Under the pieces are notes generated by a model. The model did not search any database. It was not told the origin of the DNA and saw only the letters and a list, made by a program, of their open reading frames with translations. The position numbers and the translations under genes are program-made. 64,000 nt of DNA from Andrena cerasifolii. Lineage: Eukaryota; Arthropoda; Insecta; Hymenoptera; Andrenidae. Of this stretch, positions 34,754-46,838 are shown in pieces; the first letter of the stretch is position 1, and the number at the start of each line of letters is the position of its first letter. Where the stretch lies: contig NC_135120.1 in NCBI RefSeq assembly GCF_050908995.1, forward strand, positions 2,865,433 to 2,929,432, written 5' to 3'.

Positions 34754-36579
34754 GTAAGTAATCAATCTTTTTATTGTTACAATTTCTCTGGTTGTTTAAA
34801 GAAGTATAAGTTTCTAGTTGTCGGACCTTTCCGATTAGTTGCTTCAGCGGAAAAAGTTTTATCGAATTCAGACTAAAATTTAAGTTTCTCTATTTTCTAC
34901 TACATACATCTGCATACTAGTAAACCAATGGATGGGCAATGTCGTTCCGATGCAAATGATTTCAAGCGTGACACCATTTGGACTATTTTTAATTATACGT
35001 AATTGGAAATGCTTCTGAATTTCGCAAAGCAATTGTCATTAGGTATGATTAAAAATAGTCCCACTGAGATTCAGTTTAGACTCATTTCCATGACGAAAGA
35101 CTCGTAAACCGATTCCTAATACTCTCATGGAAGTCTAATAGAAAATATAGAAATTAAAATTTTCATTAATTCATGACTCATCCAACACTCGGTTGTCGAG
35201 CGAACGAAGGGTCACTGATGTCGCAAGACAGAAAGCAAACTTTGAGCTGGGTTTATTTTGAAAATAAACATTCGCAGATTTTCGGTGATTCTGAAAGTAT
35301 TAATAAAAAGTTAATGCAGTAGAATTTGCAAATAGTTCTACGACGTCATAAAGTTGAAAGTACATACAGTTCATATTCTGAAAAAATGAACAATTTGTAT
35401 AGACTGTTCTCGAATTCTGGTGCGAAACTATACTAGTGGATTCTGGGGGTTATTCTGAATCGAAAAGAACCGTATTCAAAATCGATCAAAATTACAGGAT
35501 GGAGTTTTGTGAAACTTTGCACACTATTAGGTTCATCAGCGAGACATCAATTCCATGTATTAGTTTCTCTGCGGGCTCCAAGAGTGAGAGCGGGAGGCGG
35601 TCAAAGCGCGAATTTCATGAAATATATCGACTCTCATAACTTTTCACCAAAAAAAGATATCAAAACGTAACTTATGCCAAAAATTGTAAAAAAAAATCAA
35701 GCTTTCTAACAATATATACTTCTATACACTTTAATTGTTTTTTAATATAAATTTTACGTTTTTTTCGGTTTTCGTAAGTCGAGAATATTCATAAAAGCTG
35801 CAATTCCCAAAGAAAGTATTGCCTGATTTTATATTTCGGGTTCGAAATCGGATCTCAGAATCGACTGATGTTTTTGTACGAGAGATCGAAAACACCCTGA
35901 TCAACTTTTTATGTATCGATCACATATTGAAATATTTTACTAGCGCACATGCTGTGCTTCGCAGTTGTTTTAGATAACGGGACTTCTCGTGGGCGGAACT
36001 TAATATGCCTGTATTAACTAGATAACAGATGGAATGAATCTGATTGTAACGATCTGTTTATTATCCAGTAAAGTGGGATCCTCTTTACAATGGTGGATTA
36101 GGTTTTACTCTCTGATACTTCTGTACTCGCTTATATCACTTTACCACGTGAAGGTTCGTTCTCGATCCTCTTTCATACCTCACTCTCTCCCCACAGTTCA
36201 CACATTCATGGGTTACATTCACTCAATCCATAACAACCGCGGGTAATTCGAAATTGCATCCAACAAAAATAATTTGGGTTATTTTTATTCGAAGCGCCTC
36301 AAATCACTTTTTTTTTTGACAGGATTCATTCGACGGCAACGCATGATTTTTTTTATTTGCTCGGCGATGTGTCATCGATTATACAGAAACGGAATTTCTT
36401 TATTTTTCGTCGTATCAATATGAAAATGAATATCCAGAAAACAAATGTGCAATTCTTTTAAACATAAATAATTGAGAATTTAAACATGTCAGTTTTTGAA
36501 TTAATAACTTTTATTGTATGTAAAACTACAATTATAATGTTACAAGAAACAAAGCCAAAAAATAGGTAAGGCTAGAGAT
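34754..36579. other. Intronic DNA with a dispersed ~320-bp repeat
   Basis: At 34979-35063 a short palindrome (ggactatttttaattatacg and complement) occurs, repeated at 47438-47517. The following 200 bp (gaaaataaacatt region) also resemble 47640-47790. Nothing else was recognised. Confidence 0.5.
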
Positions 36580-38580
36580 CAGGGAACCGAACCCTAATAA
36601 TCCAGTATAATTAGGATCTGCCTTCGGAATAAATCCCACCAAGCTAAATTTTGGTATGGGCCTCTATTTGATCGTTTTAAACAATATGTCAAAAGTCCCC
36701 ATCGATCCGACCGCCGCTAAAATTTTTACAGAAGGTTGAAAAAAACAACTGTTTTTCGCGAATATTATACTATTTATAGCTTAGGAAATTCTCTACAAAA
36801 AAGATACTATGAGTTCTTTTCGTAGGTGTAATGAGAACGTCAGCATCAATGGGTGTATCACGTGTAGAGCGAATAGAAAGAACAAGAGTAGGTTTATTGC
36901 TATGCTGTCTCAAAAATTGGAAGCTGTCAACATCAACGTGAAACAAGCTCAAGAACGATGCTGACGTTCTCATTACTTCTACGAAAAAAACTCATATCAT
37001 CTTTTTGTAGAGAATTTCCTGAGCTATAAATTGTATAAAAACTACATTTGTCGCAAAACTGATAGATAACGAGATATTCACGAAAAACAGTTGTTTTTTC
37101 AACCCTCTGTAAAATTTTTATCGGCGGTTGGATCGATGGGGACTTTTGACATATTGTTTAAAACGACCAAATAAATGCGCATACCAAAATTTAGCTTGGT
37201 GGGAATTATTCCGTAGATTGGGCAGATTTCCGTCTAATTTCACTGGGCTATAACTCGTACCCGGTTCGGTACGCCGTATCGTCGACTAACCCGCCTAACC
37301 GGGTAACAGAATTCATCTGTAACCCGAGTAACCCGCAAATCTTGAGCGATTTCAATATTTTTTTTTTTAAATACTCGTAAAGGACTCAGTAATAACGGAG
37401 CACTGTAATAAAGCCAGTATCTGTTGGTCTAATCTATAGAAAATACTATTTAGCATAACATAACATAAAAACATAAATAAATAAATTTTGCAGATTAACT
37501 ATAAAATAAAAAAATTACTTTAAATTTTAAAAATGTATGCTTTAAATAAACTGTATAGCTTATTTAAATCCTATATTTTTAAATTATATTATAAAATTAG
37601 TTACCATAAATTATTCGATTCTAGTTACTCCGAATTATAATTATTAAATTAATTTTAAGTTTCTATATTAAAAATAAAATCAAAACTCATCAAATTGAAA
37701 TATAATTTAAAATTATAAGATTTAAATCATCTATACAGTTTATTTAAAACATAAATTTTGTAAAAGTAAAGTAATTTTTTTATTTTATAGCTAATATTAA
37801 GTTTACAAAAAATGAATATTTTATATCTTTAATCGGCATAATTTATGTTTTATGTTATGTTATGCTAAACAGTGTTTACTATAGATTAGATCAACAGATA
37901 TGGTTTTTATTGCAGAGTTCCGTTATTACTGAATCCTTTACAAATATTTAAATAAAAAATTATTGAAATCGGTCAGGATTTACGCTGTCAGCCAATTTTT
38001 GCCTAAAATCTGACACCGTCGCGACGGTGCTTGTTTGCGACCCAGTTGTTCGGTTCTTCGGTGGCACCTGCCGCACGGACGAGACTGACTGTCGACCAGA
38101 TGACGAGACCTTTGCCTATTATCTAACGCTTAGGTGTCGAAAATATTTGAATGCTAGAAAATATTAAACAATGGGAGGTATAAGGCGAAACGAGTACACG
38201 ATTGTAGAAGATATTGATGCTAAAAGATATTGGTACTGAGTAATTCCTGAAGTTTAAGAAATAAAGTATAAATTCCGTGTCTAACAACCCTGAAAAAATA
38301 ATGAATCCTGCATAGATTATATACTCGTATATTTTAAACATTTGATCTAAATATGCATTGTCTGTAGATTCACGTATCACTAACTTGCCTTAATAAGTGA
38401 CTGTCTAGTCTAGGCTGCACTGTTTTATTTTACTAGTAACCCGCTTGTAGCGGGTTAACCCGGTTACTTCGGTTCTTTCTAGAATTTAAGCACCGTTCCC
38501 TCGCGGTTAGTATTGGGTCACAGAAACCTTTCTTGGTTAACCCGGCAAGGGTTAAGGTTTCGCAGCGGTTTGGATCCCTG
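36580..38580 (+). mobile_element. hAT family A, full-length copy 2
   Basis: Starts cagggaaccgaaccctaata, ends gcagcggtttggatccctg. It is flanked on both sides by the perfect 8-bp duplication ctagagat. The structure matches copy 1 in reverse (ggttcggtacgccgtatcg, two inverted AT-rich arms, cgggttaacccggttacttc). It carries a separate 643-bp nested element. Non-coding. Confidence 0.92.
36603..37245. mobile_element. Foldback MITE nested in family A copy 2
   Basis: The arms (ttggtatgggcctctatttg, caaaagtccccatcgatccg and complements) are about 170 bp each, with ends cagtataattaggatctgcc and the complement of the right side. It is absent from the corresponding place of the fragment at 2955. Target duplication is unclear. 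Confidence 0.75.
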
Positions 38581-38739
38581 CTAGAGATATCTAGCCTTTT
38601 TACAAAGGTACTGCGACATATACAATGTTTCATAACTTGAAGAAATGTTCTCGATTTTGCAAAATCTTTCTCTATGTAGCTATTTATTTTTTTAAATAAT
38701 ATTTCTCAATAAAAATTACACATTTCAATAATATTTTTT

Positions 38740-40565
38740 GATCCGGTTGCAGCAAAAAATTATGAAATTCTTTACAGTTCATGTTATAATTTAATTTTGT
38801 ACAAATTTCAGCTGTTACTAAGCTTACTCGTATTCGATTTCTCTTTCATCACTCCAAAGATTTTTCATATTCGAGAAGACTCCTTCAATATAACTATTAT
38901 TAACTGGAATAGCTAATACATATTCCACAATTTTTGGCAATTCTACAAATGTATTAACGCTATTAAAACTATTTGTCCATTTTTTTCCAATGAATCTTCC
39001 TTAATTTCTATTTTTGTTATTATTGTTTTTAACAATTGTATCTTATCAAATAATATATTACCGTTTGTTGATATATTTAACAAATTTACAACTTTCATTC
39101 CGCTTTCGTAATTTAAACCATTATCTACAGTCTCTATTTTAAAAATATTTAATTGCTTGTAAATTGTTGTATCATATTCATACCATTTTTGTAAATAATC
39201 TATAGTTTTCTGATAAACTGATATTGCTTCCGTTATAAATAATTGTTTATTTTTATCAGCAATATTTTTAAGTACGGCATTCACTTGGGCAACAAAAAAA
39301 TTATTTTCAATACGCGTATTAATTTTATTTCGCAAATCGCGCATGACTTGATCCAACTCAATAACGGATATGTTGTTTCTTTCTAGAGTCTGCAAAGTTG
39401 TAGACATTACATCTATGTAATGATGTAAAAAATATAAATATAATTCGAGTATTGTTAATAACGAATTGTGTGGCGATAACATATCATGCAAATCGTTCTC
39501 TTGACCACTAATAAAATCCCATATAACTTTATGGCAATTTTCTTTTCTTTGTTGAAAAAAAATAGGTTTTTATTGCCGGCCAAGAATGTAGCAAACGTTC
39601 AAGAGTTTGGAAAAATGAGAACCACCTAATTCTAGAATATTTTAAAACGTTTTCATATTCCATTTCGACGAAAGCAAAACATTCTTTCAGCTCTTTTACT
39701 TTTTTTCGCACTAAGACTGAATTCGGCGAATACTTTATTTAAAAAATTTTCAGCGCCGAATGAAAGAAGTTTCACTGCATGTCGAGATGCATTATGAAAA
39801 ATATGGCAATACCAATTACCTTTTAATAAATTATTATTTAAGTCCTGCTTTAATTTTTGATATACGGAAACATGTATTCCGTAATTAACGGACGCATTAT
39901 CTGCACCGTACGAAACTAATTTTGTTGAATCAAGACCATGTTTTTCAAGCTGCAGTTTAACATTTTTGGCTATGACTTCTGAAGTTTAATTTACATCCTC
40001 ATAAAAGTCTACAATTTTATGCTGTAACCCTGTGGTTTGGTTAAATTATCTTACTGCCATCGGGAAAAACTTTTGACTGCCTTTATTGCTAGCTTCAGTA
40101 CAAATAGAAAATGACGATGTTTTCATATCGTCTATAATAAGTTGAATAGATTTAGGATACAAAACATTTTTTACGATGCATTCTGCTTTTGTTCTTCCGC
40201 ATTGGTTTTTTGAGGATAGTGTAGAATCTTTGTAAATTTCAGATGTTAATCTGATTCTACATTCAGTACTTAAATAGCTATGATGGTGATTAATCCCATG
40301 AAATAACCGAGCTACTTCAGATTCTGCAGCTTTTAAATCGGTGCTTGTTTTATTTGAATTAGAGCTACAAAAATTCGTCAGCAACCGATTTTCTAAATGG
40401 GATTGCACTGATTTTACTCCATCGTATTTTACGGTGAAGATGCGTGACCACCACTCACATTTTACAGTGTGCGTACCAACTTTTAATAACCACTCTTTAT
40501 ATTCGTTCTTACTGCACCATCCCATGTTAAAACTGGTTAAATACTTTCGCTTCTATTGCAAATGC
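38740..40565 (-). pseudogene. hAT-superfamily transposase pseudogene, nearly full length
   Basis: From 40560 down on the - strand: a start region (MGWCSKNEYKEWL), HHSYLSTECR, SKNQCGRTKAECIVKNVLYP, then FSICTEASNKGSQKFFP (RNase H-like start). Near 39900 an SYGADNASVNYG motif follows, then WYCHIFHNA and RIRWFSFFQTLER. A helical insertion follows, then the C-terminal dimerisation region near 38930-38790 (VEYVLAIPVNNSYIEGVF, NMKNLW, CKEFHNFLL). Several stops and frameshifts separate the parts. This is a BED/hAT-type transposase, probably ~600 residues originally. It lies directly beside family A copy 2, but ownership of that element is not shown. Confidence 0.82.
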
Positions 40566-41374
40566 GATTCCATCTTCGTTCCTAAAAACAATATATAAAT
40601 AAATTGGTTTTGATAATTGCAATTCTTTCGTATAAAGACAAATTTACAAAGGAATAAATTCTCTGAATTATATTTATACAATTTTATATAACACTGAATA
40701 ATTTCACTTAAAAAAAAAACACTTAGAAAACAAATTCATACGTATATAATACATATTCTTACTTGTAACAGCCTTGTTTGAAAACTTTAAATTATTAGAT
40801 TTGCGCTTACATATTATTACTGCACTTACAAAATATACATATAACATACATTCAGATTTGAAACCGCAGATGTATAGGTAGCAATGACACCTTCTTGATA
40901 CTCTTCCTTCTTTGGAATGCTCATCAGCGTTGCTATGGTAAGCATACCATTGCAACGTTGGGCTCAACAGGAACAAATGACGTTCGAATATTCGGGTTCT
41001 TCCCGCGACAGGAGATGGTGATTTTCGAGAACAATTACAAATTCCCCAGGAATTATTATTTTCGATAGTTGTCGCTGTTTGAGACACTTGCAAATTTTAA
41101 AAGCAATGCATTGTTAAGGAAAGCATAACAATTTCTTATTATCTCGCTTTTTCTACGACCCCGAGATTTTTCCAGTAAAACCGGAGCCCGTAGATTTGCT
41201 TCATATCCCGGAGTCTCCGGGCCGAAATCGGAGAGGTGGCAACCATGGACCCTTCAGAAGCGAGTGCTCAACAACCGAGAACCACGGGGTCATAAAAGAA
41301 ATGGGTAGCACTAGCCATTAAGAATGGAAAAATGTGAAATCAGATTCTTCATCGAATCTGCACGAAAGTGACAT
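40566..41374. other. No recognised gene
   Basis: Intronic DNA; gtctccgggccgaaatcgg near 41210 may be the lost end of the adjacent hAT element but lacks a partner. Confidence 0.35.
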
Positions 41375-41615
41375 CAATCATCTCGTTGTGCTTTCCCGAC
41401 GAAAATGATACCAAACCTGACATAATTTGAACTATAATTAACGATATTAGGCATAAAATGAATTTGCAGGATTGAAAGTCCGTTTCGTTAAAAGTAGTCC
41501 GATTTCAATAATTTTTTGTCAATTTAATCGGGAGAATGCAGGGAATCCATTGGCGCACTTTCATATTGATACGACGAAAAATAAAGAAATTCCGTTTCTG
41601 TATAATCGATGACAC
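41375..41615. repeat. Dispersed palindromic repeat, copy 2
   Basis: Contains gacgaaaatgataccaaac, aaaagtagtccgatttcaat and gggaatccattggcg, as in the 12665 and 52945 copies. Confidence 0.65.
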
Positions 41616-41689
41616 ATCGCCGAGCAATTTCGCGCTGCAGTTTATACGGGTGAACGATACAATGTCGCTCGGTTCGGGAAGCCGGCGGC

Positions 41690-41950
41690 TTCGATCAAAG
41701 GCTCTCGAGGCTCGCTCAGAGTTATTCGAACTTCGAATAACTTTCGAATAAAAATACGAATGAAACTTAGAAAATCATTCGAAGCTTAAAATGAATTCCC
41801 GTCGAATAAAAAAATCATGGGTTGCCGTCGAATGAATCACGTAGAATAAAAAAGGGATTTGAGGTGCTTCGAATAAAAATAACCTAAATTATTTTTATTC
41901 GACGACTCTCGACTAAAATTTTTGTCTTTTATTCGAAATCAATTTTTTAT
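41690..41950. repeat. Degenerate TTCGAATAAAA array
   Basis: Repeated variants of ttcgaataaaaa, similar in style to 22690-23280 and 15170-15535. It ends at a TTAA followed by cctttagagggccggg (41951), which resembles a piggyBac-type end. Confidence 0.5.
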
Positions 41951-42124
41951 TTAACCTTTAGAGGGCCGGGATTTTTCCATTGAAATTATAAATTTTATTT
42001 ACTTAAAATTTATGCATATGTACCAACAAAGTATCCAAATTCTTAGGTGGCCTCTATAGTGGCCAGCCCGGCCGCGAACGGTATAGCATATACTGGAATT
42101 TTTAAAATTTGAACTTTAATGTTT

Positions 42125-43095
42125 CTAACGGTTTTTGATATCGCTAATCACGATTCTAAGGTCAGAGTGTCGAAATTTTACACAGAAACAGTGTTGCCAA
42201 CCTAAACAAGCCTAAATGAATAACAGTAGTTACATTCTTAAATTATTCTTTCCTTTGTCGTTACCCAGAGCTAACGACGTGGACGTAGAAAGTTTTGCAG
42301 CTCTTTTTTGGTTTTTGAGGTTTTTTGTGTTATTTTTGGATTTGTTTTTTTAGTTTTCTGATTTTACTATTGATTATGCGAGCTACAGTCGTGCAACTCA
42401 CTAATGCCCGTGCATTATACAAAATGAATAATGAACGTGTATCCTTTCCCTCATTTCGTTTACAAGTGCTTAGAGCTTTACTGAATCTTGATCCGAATGA
42501 CTCCACTTCTCATCTGCCCAAACCCTCTCGACTATTGGGTCGTCATTTTCCAAAAGTACTGAATAAAAACCGACGATGCAATTTTTGTTCATTACGACAA
42601 ACTAGACGTCGAACTCTTTATATGTGCTCTACATGTGACTGCATTGTGTATAACACCCTGTTTTGAGGATTTCCATACGAAACAATCAATACCGTAAATT
42701 CAAATTTCCGACATATAAATTCATTATTTTTTCATTTGGAAGGACAAGAAGTATGAACAAACAGATAAAAAACGCAACAAAGAGATACACATTCATTATT
42801 CATTGTGTATAATGCATGGGCAATGTGTTGCACGACTGCAGCTCTAATAATAAATAGTAAAATCATAAAACTAAAAAAACAAATCCAAAAATAACACAAA
42901 AAACCCAAAAATCAAAAAAGAGCTACAAAACTTTTTACGTCCACGTCGTTCGCTCTGGGTAACGCCAAACGAAAAAATAATATATGAATGTAACTGCTGT
43001 TATTCATTTAGGCTTGTTTAGGTTGGCAACACAGTTTCTGCGTAAAGTTGGATAATCTGACCTTAGAATCGTGATTAGCGATATCAAAAACCCTT
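42125..43095. mobile_element. Inverted-repeat element enclosing a piggyBac transposase fragment
   Basis: The left arm 42125-42400 (tttttgatatcgctaatcac, tgttgccaacctaaacaagc) pairs with the right arm 42815-43095. The centre is the transposase fragment at 42389-42700. The two copies of the arm differ by small changes only. Confidence 0.75.
42389..42710 (+). pseudogene. piggyBac transposase C-terminal fragment
   Basis: Reads VVQLTNARALYKM, FPSFRLQVLRALL, LLGRHFPKVLNKNRRCNFC, RRRTLYMCSTC. After a frame shift it continues CITPCFEDFHTKQSI. The spacing of Cys residues (C..C, Y.C..C, C..PCF..(F/Y)HT) is the C-terminal zinc-binding domain of piggyBac transposases. The DDD catalytic core is missing. 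Confidence 0.78.
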
Positions 43096-43099
43096 CGCA

Positions 43100-45830
43100 A
43101 TTATGACGAACGTAATTTTCGAACCGTATATCGCGTGTGTCCTCACAACTTTTACTTTCTCGGTATCGCTCGTAGTCGTCGCTGTCGCGTTAAACACTCT
43201 ACTCGCGTACATCTTACATTAGATCTCAGTCCTACGAATTCAGTCATCACAACCCCGTTGCCTCGTCCTTCATACGCTTTTCATCGTATCGTACGCGCCC
43301 TCACAGTCAAGCTGATACAACTAACTGTCGGAATCGGTATAAAGAACCTTACAACGGTCACCGAAGCTCGCGCGCATTTATCCGTCCTGAAACTTGTACA
43401 AACACACTTTCGATACGTGCAATATGTTCATCCCCACGTAAATTAGTTTATCGAATTTGAATTTCAATTTACGCAACTCGATGGCCACCAACTGCTCCTA
43501 GAATATAGCGCGATTATGAAAGTTGGGTATAACTCTCCATGAACGCTTCCGCGCTACAGCGACCGTCACACTGCGTCGGGAGTTGCACGTTCTCCATAGT
43601 TTTTCCGTACACCGCGTTGTTTATCAATTGGTACAACGATTTCTGGTGGTTGGTGTCCTCAAACCTGTGTTCAAGTCTCTCTAATCGCACAACCAATCAG
43701 ACGCACCGAACCGTAACACACGCTGAATTCGCAACACGCGCAATCCGTACAGCTCCGACCAGCTTCGTCTGTTTACCGTTGATTGCATGCTTGCGCACCG
43801 GCCAGAACGGAAAGTCGGCGTGCGCCTCGTAAATCTTTGTAGAATACTCAAGGTCCATTTCCAACAGGTACCTCATGAGGCCTTCGTCAGCGGGCAAGGA
43901 AGACTCATCGAGATCGACAACCGTCGCCTCATTGAGCAATAGAAATATTCCATAGGGCATACCATCCGACATTTCCCATCAGCACAAGTTGTTCACGTCG
44001 AAGTACATGAGATAAGTGGACGGTTTCGACGTGTCGTACGTAGGTGACAGGTACTTGTTGTTGGCGCGCACGTAACTGTGCAAGCACTAACTCAGACCAC
44101 TGTGTATGCCGCGCTCCACGAACAACAGCATGTGTAATGCGCCGCGCTGGGTCCAGTTCGTAGCTCGCTATACAGTTGCGACGGAAGTTATCGAACACGT
44201 TCGTAAGCAATAACACGTTCGTTTGCAAGTACAAATAACTATACTCACCCAATGTCTGCACACGAAAACTATCCCACACGTTCGGGGCATATGTGTAATC
44301 GGACTCCGACAGAGATTCGACATGCGAGTAATACACGTAATAGACCACGCTATACGTTCTGTGCTGTTGATACACGTATATGCGACTACATTTGTCGGCT
44401 CAATGTCCTCAAGCAAACACTCGAAGTCTGTGTACACAATGAACGACGGTCTTTCCTTGTACTCATAACGCTTGAATCGAAACCATTTCTCCTGAGCGCG
44501 CGAGTGGATCTTCGACTGCGCACTCGTTCACTCTCTGACAACCACGAAGTGACATCACGGCCAACCAGCGTTGTCGGGAAATAGGTTGTCGATCCTGGTT
44601 GGCCGTGGCGTCACTTGGCTTCTCCCTCCACTGATAATTCTGCCACTACTGTTTCCCGGCAACGCTGCCCCTGACATCGCTGTTACATCTATTTATCAGG
44701 CTAGGGATTGCTGACCCGTTCGTATCGCCACGTCTTTCGCTCTCGGATTCGTCTCGTAGGTATATCTGCTGACCTGGCAGTTCTGGAGCAGTGCAAGGGC
44801 ACTCCCGGGGATTTCCCGTTTACGTCTCGGTTATCTCGGATGGAGTCACACGTCGCATTACATGCCGGGCCGAGCGTGTGCCACAGTAACCTAAGACTTG
44901 CTATCACGCGTACAGATAAGAAAAACAAATCGGCCATTCGTGTCTTCTCTCCCAATTCAATTGACTATCTGTTGAGACCGTGGTTCTCGTCTGCGGTTTT
45001 TCGTTCTCGCGAACAAACGACAGGGCGCCATCGGTTCCACGCATTATTACCTTTTTAGGGAATCGCTGAATCGATAGGGCGGTCGAGGCGAGGCTGTCAC
45101 GTTGTCCTCAACGCGATCAGTTCGGCGATTTCGCGCTTTCTGCAAATGTGACTTTGCGTCGGAACGACTCCGCTGAATCGTGTGTGGAAGGGAACGTGGC
45201 GGCAAGCAATAAGCAGGGGCAATTAATGATGGGGCGCACGTAACACACGCAACTCCCTTCGGACCACAGATCGTTCGACCTTTCGAACTTCTTCAGTTGA
45301 TCCAACGTCACGAAAAGGCGCATAACGTCCAAACGAAGCACCGTCGAGTAAAGTGGTTACGACGCCATTCTGTTTACGTTCCAAGGAACATGGTACAAAC
45401 TGGCCACGACAGACCAAACAAAAGAGCACATGTCTCTGCACTGTACGTTGATCACTGCCTCTTTCGCTACTACCACGCGCGGAAACGGCACGTCGCAGCC
45501 GACTCTATGCGGATTATGTTTGTTCACGTTCACGAGAAAATTCAGAACGGCCCGTAGGGTCCATCAACTGTAAGGTTTTAAAAATTCTTCCATCACGGTC
45601 AACGTACGCGCGGTCACCGCGCTTCGCGCACCACTCGCGCATTTTCGACGTCAAGATTAGCCACGATTTCGCGTGCCGAAACATTACAGATCTGGCTCGT
45701 CCTTCAACATAAACTTAGCGTTCAGAATGGTGTTCACGACCACGATCGAATGTTTCACGATACCGTGCGTAATACGCCAGATCACCGTTCACCTGCGATT
45801 GTTGTCGTCGCAGTGATCAGGGTGCGAGCA
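43100..45830 (-). mobile_element. Polinton/Maverick protein-primed DNA polymerase B relic
   Basis: Read on the - strand from 45830 down: KHSIVVVNTILNAKF, then LVNVNKHNPHRVGCD, AVINVQCRDMCSFVWSV and VTLDQLKKFE (N-terminal region). An unrelated or unreadable part follows at about 44545-45110. The exonuclease start is FIVYTDFECLLEDIEP near 44440. Further motifs are TLGEYSYLYLQTNVLLLTNV and NCIASYELDPA (44300-44150), LEMDLEYSTKIYEAH (43830), LINNAVYGKTMENV (43600) and MTEFVGLRS (43250). Order and motifs fit the PolB of Polinton-type elements. Numerous shifts and stops make it non-functional, and no other Polinton gene (integrase, ATPase, capsid) was seen. Confidence 0.8.
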
Positions 45831-45856
45831 TGTTCAAAGACACCGAAATGATGTGT

Positions 45857-45886
45857 GAGAGAGAGGGAGAGGGAGAGGGAGAGATA
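45857..45886. repeat. (GA)-rich microsatellite
   Basis: gagagagagggagaggga pattern, about 30 bases. Confidence 0.8.
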
Positions 45887-46603
45887 ACAGAGCAAAGTGT
45901 TCCGTCCACCGAAGAGATAATTGGAAGTTCTCTCTCTTTCTATCCTCCATCTCACCTTTCTCTACCCAAACGACTCAAATCGTTCGCGGTTGTGCTTGAG
46001 CGCCCATCCCCGCACACGTACACAGTTTTCGCGACGGCGATATGCTCCCGAGTGCCTTAGGCATCTGACAGATGGCACTACCACACAAATGACGCGCAGT
46101 GTTATCTGCCATTACCCCTATCAACAACTCTGGCACTTGCAGCACCATCTGAAATTGCCCCCTTCGCCTCGCGAATGTCACGCGGGGCCATCTGCGCCCC
46201 CCCCCCCCCAAAAGGAACTCCTCCGCCAGTACGGTCACCACCTCGCCGCCATTTCATCTCGTTTCGGCATAGAGTACCTACTTGCTTCTTTACAGTTGTC
46301 ATGCTATAGAGTGCTGATCAACGACTTCAGTTGTCGCTGCGGTTGGGCTTAATTAATACTTTTTTCCACTCTGAAAATTCTTTGCCCATTTCGAACATTC
46401 TACTGCTGCTCAATGTTTAATTACAGTCCCAGCGTACGAACTGGGTTGCTGTTCATTTCAAATTTGCAATTACACCCTTCTGTGGTCGGGAAGAACAGCT
46501 GAGGATAGTCAATCCTTACCGACTGTGTTATCTATCACGCAAAAACTGTTCAAAATCGAATTTGAATTCTAAGTGACGGCATATATAATCCGTTTGTGTT
46601 CAT

Positions 46604-46838
46604 TAGGAATACTTAGCTGGTGGCCCATAACCCACAGGGGGCCCCTCCGCGTTGCTGCCAAGCTGAACGACCCCCTCCATACTTTCCAGACTCTGCCGAT
46701 CGCAGTCGAGAAGAGGAAAACAAAAGGAGAAATTCGACTGCGATCGTCAGAGTCTAGTAGGTATTGAGGGGGCCGTTCAGCGGGGCAGCAACGCGGAGAT
46801 GCCCCGTTGACTCCATGGCCACCAGTTAAGCATCCCTG
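46604..46838. mobile_element. hAT-type MITE, family E (AACTGGTGGCC ends)
   Basis: 235 bp; the right end gttaagcatccctg pairs with the left end taggaatacttagc. Flanks are gtgttcat and gtgtacat (7 of 8). The arms contain ccgcgttgctgcc and gatcgcagtcgag with complements. A one-ended relic of the same family lies at 47904-47960 (gagatgcttaactggtggcc). Confidence 0.85.

Noticed and set aside
46196..46209. C run (and G runs at 30842 and 63511) as functional G-quadruplex sites
   Set aside because: Simple homopolymers without supporting context; may also vary through sequencing error.
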